DNA from: Calycina herbarum
Taxonomy: Eukaryota; Ascomycota; Leotiomycetes; Helotiales; Pezizellaceae
Direction of reading: 5' to 3'
Assembly (NCBI GenBank): GCA_001414485.1
Contig: LLEY01000002.1
Span: forward strand, 124,001 to 188,000
DNA: 64,000 nucleotides
Below are positions 57,177-64,000 of the stretch, one piece after another. The notes under the pieces are model-generated. The model saw only the letters and a list, made by a program, of their open reading frames with translations, made no database searches and had not been told where the DNA came from. Position 1 is the first letter of the stretch, and each line of letters opens with the position of its first letter. Position numbers and translations under genes: made by a program.

Positions 57177-59371
57177 ATTAGGTATTTGGAGGACACGAGA
57201 AGCTGGGATCTAGACTGGTTTTCCAGGAATTAACTCGGCTGGATGATTGTCTGTCTGTTGATAGTTGAAGAAGCAGTCGTGTTTGTTTTGATTCAGTTGG
57301 GGGTCTTAGTCAATAATGACGTTCAAAGCATAACAAAACATAGAGCTAGTGTTGATAGACTGAAGAACCCGGCAGTTGTAGAATACTGATGTTGCTCTTA
57401 GAGATACTCCTAATTTCTGTAGTAACCTGGACGGTCGAGACTAAGTGGTTTAGTCTGGTCGTGATTATTCAGAGAACCTGGATACGATTTTCCCCCGCGG
57501 CTGGGGCTCAGTGACTTGGATTGGGCAAACCGAGGAGGTTCTTCCAAGAGCAGAAGTGCCTCAAAGTCAGAAACTACACCTCGCCTGTGAGTATCCTACA
57601 ACTTTGATGGCAATGCAAATAGGCAGTAGGTATTGAATAGGGCTCGCAGTGGGTTGTATGTCGAGAGGACTTTCGGAGATAATGGTTTGGAGGACTGGTG
57701 GCTCGGATGAGGCTGTGTGCAACGGTATCAAAGAGGGTGTCACCAAGGTAGTGAACAACAGGCACGGTCCAACGAGGCAATGGATGAGGATAAAGATGAC
57801 GGGATGCACCTTGATAGGTTAGCGAAAGACTGGATGCGATGAAGTTGTCTGCCTTGCGGTGGCCAAACCAAGACACGACCCAAACGGGTCATTGGTGGTG
57901 ATCTTGCCCCACTATTCCCTTCTAGCGTGATTCTAGAAGGGGTGGGGTGAGCGACACACGGCATAGCCCACCCGAATTTCCCCGCTCTCTTTCTCCTTTG
58001 TCCTTTCCTCACCTCATCAAGACCTCAGCACATCATCACCTGACGGGTGAGCCTCCCCCAATCAACCTGCTAGTCAGCCTCATTCCTGTTTGATATTGAA
58101 TGAAATTCAAACATGCCATCTCCTAGCAACCTCTCTCGTACTGTGGCAGGCTTGCATTGAATTGACTCTTCGCCCTGCCTCCCTTCACGAATGTACTGGG
58201 AATAGCCTCAACCAACCACGCCGTTGGCCCAGGTCCTGAAAACGGCAGGTTTCCGCTGCCATGCATTCCAAAGCTTGGGAATCGTGGGAATCAGTGGGAA
58301 TTGTGGAATCAGTGGGAATCAGTGGGTTCAGATATTTCTTGTCTAACCCCAACTGCAACTTGATACAACACAACCATCCGGCTGCACGGTTTCGGGAGCG
58401 GAGACATTTCATTGAATGAAATCTTTCCACGGCAGGTCGGCTGTGCAAACAAGCCTACAGTGAACCAATAAGGCAACCAGAACCTGCCACAGGGAAGCAA
58501 CCACAGGGAAGCAACCCAACCAGTAGGATATGCCTCACGATGCTTCAGTACCGTGTCAGTACGAGCGAATTGTCAGCCCAGGTTGAAGGCATCCACATCT
58601 GAGATCGACGCCCGACTGGTATGAGGCGATGAGTCGGTTTTATCAAAGATCCCCAAGCTGAAGGCATGCTAAGGAATCCTTTGCTGTAATGTGCCATTCA
58701 GAGAGGCGCAAACAAGTCCTGTGATTCTTTACACGGGTAGCACGGCTGTGGCATGGCAGCCTTGTACCATATAGTCGTATCATATATAAAAGAGATGGGC
58801 GTGTAACACAGCAACGCCATCAAGAGTCATCACGGTGTATTTTCACCTCCATTTATCTCCTGCCATCTCCCAAGCACTTTTCTCAAAACTCCCATAGCTG
58901 GTAGCCATTTCATCTTCTAATTGGGGATTTGGACTTGAAATTGAAGCTATCATTGAAACAGCATCAGGGATAATTTCTGGTCAATCAAAGCCATCTAAAC
59001 CATCTACCGGGAAATCAAACGGTCACTAAAATCTACCGAGGTACTTATTCCCGTCAATTTCGTCACCTGATCCTTCCCGAGCACCTTCCCAAGCTTACTT
59101 GAGGCTTAGTTGACGATATCAGTGAAGGAAAGAACGTATCTGGGGAAGCTACTTCCTGCGCCAACAATCATCCATTCACTCTCACTCCAGCTGCTGCTCC
59201 GCCACTTTTCTTTCAAGTACAAATAGAGTCATTCGACCACTTTGCTTCTTGTATAAACCCAACAACACAATAGCAATCCATTGCTCCATATTGATTTTCA
59301 TCACCCACTACGTTTTTACCATCCATACCTTCTCTTAATACCCACCCATCACCAAGTCGACATCCTTCACG
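57177..59371. other. Intergenic, with a TCAGTGGGAA minisatellite
   Basis: No gene is supported over 2.2 kb. Short GTGGGAATCA-type units repeat irregularly at about 58283-58330. The last part is the flotillin promoter and leader, pyrimidine-rich before the start. Confidence 0.45.
58283..58330. repeat. Imperfect GTGGGAATCA minisatellite
   Basis: About five imperfect units of GTGGGAATCA or GTGGAATCA stand in direct order. Confidence 0.7.
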
Positions 59372-61181
59372 ATGTATACCGTTGCATCTCCCGACGAGTA
59401 CCTCGCCATCACCGGTGCAGGTATTCGTACAGTCAAGATCACCAAGAGCGCATGGGTTTGGCCATTGCAACGAGTATGTGATACTCCCTCAACATCAATA
59501 TTTTACATGCTGACAACAAATCTCAGTGCCAACGATTCAGCATCCAACCACATGTAAGTTCTACCTTCTCGTTCAATTCTCGGTGACATACTAATGCGTA
59601 CAGGATTACTCCATGAACCTCCAAGCAATGACAAGAGAGAAGCTTCAATTCCTCCTTCCAGTCGTTTTCACCGTCGGTCCTTACGTCAACCAAAAGGGTG
59701 TTATTGATGGTCAACCAACAAGAGACTCCCCAGATGCCACCGTAGTCCATGCACCAGCACCAGAGGACCGCGGAGATGCTCTCATGAAATATGCCATGCT
59801 TTTGTCGGAAGGAGAGGGAAAGAAGGGTGTCACCAAGGGTCAACACATTGAGAATATCGTCAAGGGTATTATTGAGGGTGAAACTCGTGTTCTTGTCTCG
59901 AGCATGACTATGGAGGAAATCTTTACTGAGCGTGAGGTATGTTTACTTCTCTCCAAATTCTTTGGGGATGAGGGTTGATGCTAAAATCAAAATTAGGAAT
60001 TCAAGAAGCGCATTTTCCGCAACATCCAAGGCGAGCTTGGTCAGTTTGGTCTCAAGATTTACAACGCCAATGTCAAGGAGCTTCGAGATGCCCCACAATC
60101 CAGCTACTTTGAGTCTCTTTCCCGAAAGGCACACGAGGGTGCGATCAATCAAGCAAGAATTGATGTAGCAGAGGCCCAACGACGTGGTAATGTTGGAGAG
60201 GCTCAACGCCAGGGAGAGCAAAACCGAGAAATTGCCAAGATTAATGGTAAGTTCCCCCATTCAGTAATATAATCACTCACTAACATTTCCCTCAGCCGAG
60301 ACCGCCGTCCAAAAGACTGAACGAGATTCCGAGCGAGCACAAGCAGAAGCTACCCTAGCCACACGCAAGACCGTCTTCAATAGAGATGTGAGCATCGCCC
60401 AAATCGAAGCAACCCGTGCTACAGAATCCCGAGACGAGGAACTCCGAAAGGACGTCGAAGTTAAGCGTGCGTTCACAGAATTGGAGAGACTTCGAGCCAG
60501 CGATGTCGTGAAGGCAACCATCACCCGTGAAGCCAAACAACAAGCTGCTGATGCAAAATTGTACGAAGAGCAAGCCAAGGCCAACGCCGCTCTCTTCACC
60601 GAACAAAAGGCAGCTGATGCTCACGCCTATACCCTCCGCATCCAAGCCGAAGCCAACTTCCTCGCCGCTGCGAAGGAGGCTGAGGCCCAACTTGTTCGTC
60701 AACAAAAGGAGGCCGCTGGTCTTTCGGCTATGGCTGGTGCTTATGCCGATCTCTCTCACGCTTTTGGTGGTCCGGCTGGTTTGATCCAATATCTTATGAT
60801 TGAGAAGGGAGTCTACCAACAAATGGCCAAGCACAACGCCGATGCTGTTCGTGGTCTTAACCCTAAGATGACTATCTGGAATACTGGTGCTCAGGCTGGT
60901 AGTGAGGGTGGTGAGGCTTCCGGTGGAAGTGGCATGGGAGGTGTTGAGTCCATTCGCAATATGTACCAGATGCTTCCTCCGCTGATGTCTACTATTAATG
61001 AGCAGACTGGTATTGTAGGTTGACCTCTTTCCCCAGCTGACAATTTGGGCTACTAATTCATTGGTTTTAGGTCCTCCCAGAGTGGCAATTCGGTAAACTC
61101 GCAGGCCAAATCTCAGAGCAAGAAGTTAAGGGCAAGAAGGTTGGTGGAATGGGCGCTAACGGCGATAGATCCCGAAGTTAG
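59372..61181 (+). CDS. floA: Flotillin (SPFH/band 7 membrane scaffold)
   Basis: Flotillins assemble on the inner face of membranes and organise ordered lipid domains; in filamentous fungi they help hyphal tip growth. Six exons (59372-59473, 59527-59553, 59604-59936, 59997-60246, 60296-61014, 61071-61181) give 513 residues. The N-terminal SPFH region shows [54 protein letters not shown] and [21 protein letters not shown] long Ala/Glu/Gln/Lys coiled coil follows with EA repeats, as in all flotillins. The Gly-rich tail has [20 protein letters not shown], and the end is [12 protein letters not shown] before a basic tail. The start is fixed by [11 protein letters not shown]. The 27-nt second exon codes for CQRFSIQPH. 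Confidence 0.93.
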
Positions 61182-62863
61182 AGAGTTGTTTGTTGTGTGT
61201 TATACCCCTTACGGCCGAACCGGCGGAGCTTTTTCCTTTGCATTTCCTTTTATCTTTTTTGATCTTTTTCGAGATATGGTTTCTTGGCGGGGAAACACTG
61301 GGGTACTATCACCCTTTATTACCTGTACTTTATGGATAGGAGCGCTACTACGTTTTTTTGAGGTGGTGGAAATAGTGGGTGGTGGATTTTCTGAGAATGT
61401 TTTTTCTTGACGTTCTAAGCGTGGGGGGATATCTTTTTTGATGTGCTTTTGCCGTGGGGCGTTTAGATCTGGGGTGATTCGTGTGTGTTGTTGAGCGAGC
61501 TGGTTGAGTGGTGGAGATGGAGGTGGGGAGAAGAGTAGCCCTTGGGTGAGGATAATTACCACAGCGGGTAGGAATTGAGATTTTTTTTTCATATTGCATT
61601 TTGTGGTGTGTGTGTTTTGGTTTTGTGATTGGAAGGTGATTGATGGAATTTATCTTATGAGTTGTTGATTCTATTGGAGTTCTCCTGTTTGACCTTGAGA
61701 AAAGCTGGGTATAGCCCCTCCCTCTATTGATCTTTGTTGGCTATGTTTTTCACGATGGAAATGCACGCACGGAAGGGGTTGAGAGGTTGGGGTTGGGACT
61801 GGGGTATAAAAGTCAAGTATGAGCTTGTGGTACGGGGTAAGTACGGAGATAGAGAGTACCAAGAGGTCAGCCATGGGTGGTGGCAGTTGTGGTTGTAAGG
61901 AATGGTGTTGAACTGTGTTGAAAGTTTATCTTGTCAGCTTTCTTTTAAAGGGGGAGGTGGGCGGTTGCTATTACCTTTTCGTTGTGTTTTTCCTTTTTTT
62001 GCGAGTATTTGTTGTCCAATGTTCTGTTGTTGTCGAATTCGATTCATTCCTCCTTGAGTTTGGGGGCGAAGGGGACTTTAGATAGATTTTTGATTTTTGA
62101 TTTTTGCTTGGGGATTTGAGGAGGGTATGTTATGAGTTGGGGGAAGTTGAACTTGTGGGCCATTTTCTTACCCCCTTTGTGTGGACGACGGACGTGTTAG
62201 TTTAGGAGAGCGAGGTGGAAATGAAATGGGAGTGCTAGTGTGTATGTATAGGTGAAAAGTTAATCTGTAGGTCGAAGTTGGGTTTGCGGTGTTTTCACCT
62301 TATTGGTTGCTTGGTTGGTGCTTTTCTGAGAGGAGAGTTGGAGTTGTAGGAAAAAAGGATCCCATTCTACTTCCGGTATAGAACTTGACTTCACACTCTA
62401 ATTCAACGACAACAGAAAGTACTTGATATCTGAAAAGCTGTCACATCATTAGACAGGTACTCGAAATATTCTTGAGGTTTAATTCATATTTTTACGATTT
62501 GTTTTCCGGGGGCTGGAAGAGGTGGTTGTGATGTAGTCCACGAGCGCAAAATGGGGCGCTTTTCCTGGCCTTGTGGCCTGAGGGTGCAAAGAGCACGTAG
62601 GTACGAATGAAAAAACGCCAGTTTACCACCACAGGCATGCAAATGGAAGCGAGCCCCGACCCTCTGCAGGGCTAAGTCATACCGCTTATAACTGGCCCCG
62701 GTAAGGGCTGTGTAACTCGGTTAAAGCGTTATAACTCGTAGAGAGCTCTTAGAACAACGTAACTAGTAGAACCGGGGCTACGAGTCTATGTTATACTATA
62801 GACGTAGAATAGCCGTGTTATATACTACTATATAGACTATATATACTAATAGCTAACGTCATC
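61182..62863. other. Intergenic, then AT-rich repeat edge
   Basis: T/G-rich 3' flank of flotillin, with no coding support. From about 62640 the composition changes to TA-rich DNA like that of the transposon relic to the right; the transposon's left end probably lies here but cannot be fixed. Confidence 0.45.
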
Positions 62864-62914
62864 CACAAGCGAGTGCAACACACAAGCGAGTGCAACACAC
62901 AAGTGAATGCAACA
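62864..62914. repeat. 17-bp tandem repeat x3 before the transposase frame
   Basis: CACAAGCGAGTGCAACA stands three times in a row (62864, 62881, 62898). The third copy differs by two transitions, C to T and G to A. Confidence 0.9.
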
Positions 62915-62971
62915 CGGAATTGCACCAGACGCGTCACCCTAACTAAAACTCGAATACCACCACAACCAACG

Positions 62972-64000
62972 ATGCAAAATAAAAGCGACGAAAGGAAAAT
63001 TCTCCTAGCTAGTCAGGCTATGGATCGTGACCGTGATTTAAGCGCTAGAGCCGCTGCTACAATCTATAGGGTCGATCATAGTACACTAGGTCGCCGACGA
63101 CATAGTTAACCTTCACGACGCGATTCTACGCCTAAATCTCAAAAGCTTACAGATCTAGAGGAGTCAGCAATAGTTCAATATATCCTCGACCTCGATACAC
63201 GCGCATTTCCTCCTAGACTTGCTAGTATAACAGATATAGCGAACCGACTACTCTATAACCGTAACGCGGCACCTATTAGTAGGAACTAGGCTTCCAACTT
63301 TATAAAGCAACAACAAGTCTTACAAACGTGTCTTTATCAGAAGTATGATTATCAGAGGGCCTAATACGAAGACCTTGATACGATTTCTACATAGTTCCGA
63401 CTAGTTCAAAATATAACTACTAAATATAATATCTAAGATAAAGATATCTACAACTTTGACAAGACGGGATTTATAATAGGTATTATCTCGACAAGAATGG
63501 TGGTTACAAGCGCTAAAAGACGTAGGAGGCCGAAAATAGCTCAGTAAGGCAATAGAGAATAGGTTACAGTTATTCAGGGTGTTAGTTCCCATAGCTACGC
63601 GGTCCCCCCGTTTATCATCGTCGCTAGCAAATACCACCTCGCGCCATAGTATAAAAATAGTGAATTACCAAAGGACTGGCGTATTACTATAAGCGATAAC
63701 GGTTAGACAACAAATGAAAGGGGTCTTGAATAGCTTCAGCACTTCAACGAGCATACTAGAGGTCAGACAACTAGGATATACCGTCTACTTATCCTCGACG
63801 GCCACGAGAGCCACCACTCAACAGATTTTAAGCTTTATTATAAAGAGAACAATATTATTACCCTCTATATGCCTCCTCATTCGTCTCACCTCCTTCAGCC
63901 TCTCGACGTTGGTTGTTTTAGCCCACTAAAGCAGGCATATAGGCGGCATATTGAAGGTATAATACAGAGACATATTACACATATTACAAAAGCCGACTTT
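62972..64000 (+). pseudogene. pogo/Fot1-type DDE transposase, RIP-degraded, 3'-partial
   Basis: One frame from the ATG at 62972 runs to the window edge with ten stop codons and no frameshift. Domains in order: a Psq-type helix-turn-helix (LSARAAATIYRVDHSTLGRR), the CENP-B-like second DNA-binding part (AIVQYILDLDTRAFPPRLAS), and the DDE_1 catalytic core with NFDKTGF, LLILDGHESHHS and LLQPLDVGCFSPLKQAY carrying the three acidic residues. The stops are TAG where the family usually has Trp, or TAA at positions that would be Gln, which is the mark of C-to-T/G-to-A RIP mutation. The element is a dead Tc1/mariner-superfamily transposon of the pogo/Fot1 group. Botrytis Flipper belongs to the same group, but identity with it is not claimed. 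Confidence 0.88.

Noticed and set aside
62640..62760. Left terminal repeat of the pogo relic
   Set aside because: Several TA-flanked candidates exist, but the right end is outside the window, so no inverted pair can be shown.
15..64000. A secondary-metabolite or other functional gene cluster
   Set aside because: The genes have unrelated housekeeping roles; no synthase, tailoring set or shared regulator is present.

Overview
The window is fungal nuclear DNA, almost certainly from a filamentous ascomycete. Most genes are broken by 45-80 bp introns with GT..AG ends and a CTAAC-type branch site. The proteins include fungal-restricted families (KAR5/Tht1, BFR2, an RTC4-domain protein, a CreB-type deubiquitinase, a HET-domain remnant). 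Dead mobile DNA carries stop codons that look like repeat-induced point mutation (RIP). The general look suggests Leotiomycetes (Botrytis/Sclerotinia-like), but that placement is inference from gene content and not a demonstrated assignment.

Layout. 1-3245: 3' part of the sulfite reductase flavoprotein gene (MET10). 3246-5900: AT-rich repeat block with one TA-flanked inverted-repeat element and a 19-bp-unit repeat with a strong hairpin. 5921-23533: a gene-dense block holding KAR5 (-), mitochondrial Fe-S protein IND1 (-) back to back with BFR2 (+), an unrecognised Ser/Pro-rich protein (+), a possible TPR relic (-), an SLC45-like sugar transporter (-), and dynactin p50 (-) back to back with an RTC4-domain protein (+). 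24078-24911: a ten-unit 19-bp array followed by a MITE with about 130-bp arms. 24912-29623: a gene desert. 29624-35903: CreB-like ubiquitin hydrolase (+), YOS1 (-), a four-exon gene for an 88-residue protein, and ALG12 (+), the last two divergent. 35904-39427: a second desert. 39428-42520: an unrecognised 933-residue disordered protein with an apparent 2-nt exon. 42600-45560: a degenerate island with two HET-gene fragments in inverted order and an orphan gene. 45583-49314: a membrane-anchored M24 peptidase (-) divergent from a GIT1-like MFS permease (+). 50634-51298: a small secreted Cys-rich protein (effector candidate). 51749-51839: intron-containing tRNA-Cys. 53638-54035: second copy of the first inverted-repeat element. 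54595-57176: MTA phosphorylase and an unrecognised protein (both -). 59372-61181: flotillin. 62864-64000: a pogo/Fot1-type transposase gene with ten in-frame stops, running off the right edge.

Functionally this is mostly unconnected housekeeping. Two genes touch sulfur metabolism (MET10 in sulfate reduction, MTA phosphorylase in methionine salvage), and three act in the secretory pathway or at membranes (YOS1, ALG12, flotillin). No metabolic cluster is evident. I found no convincing new multi-gene system. The least explained signals are the phased 19-bp arrays, the long-armed MITE, the 2-nt exon and the scrambled HET locus. Exon limits given here were joined by hand from splice-site and reading-frame agreement, so each could shift by a few bases.
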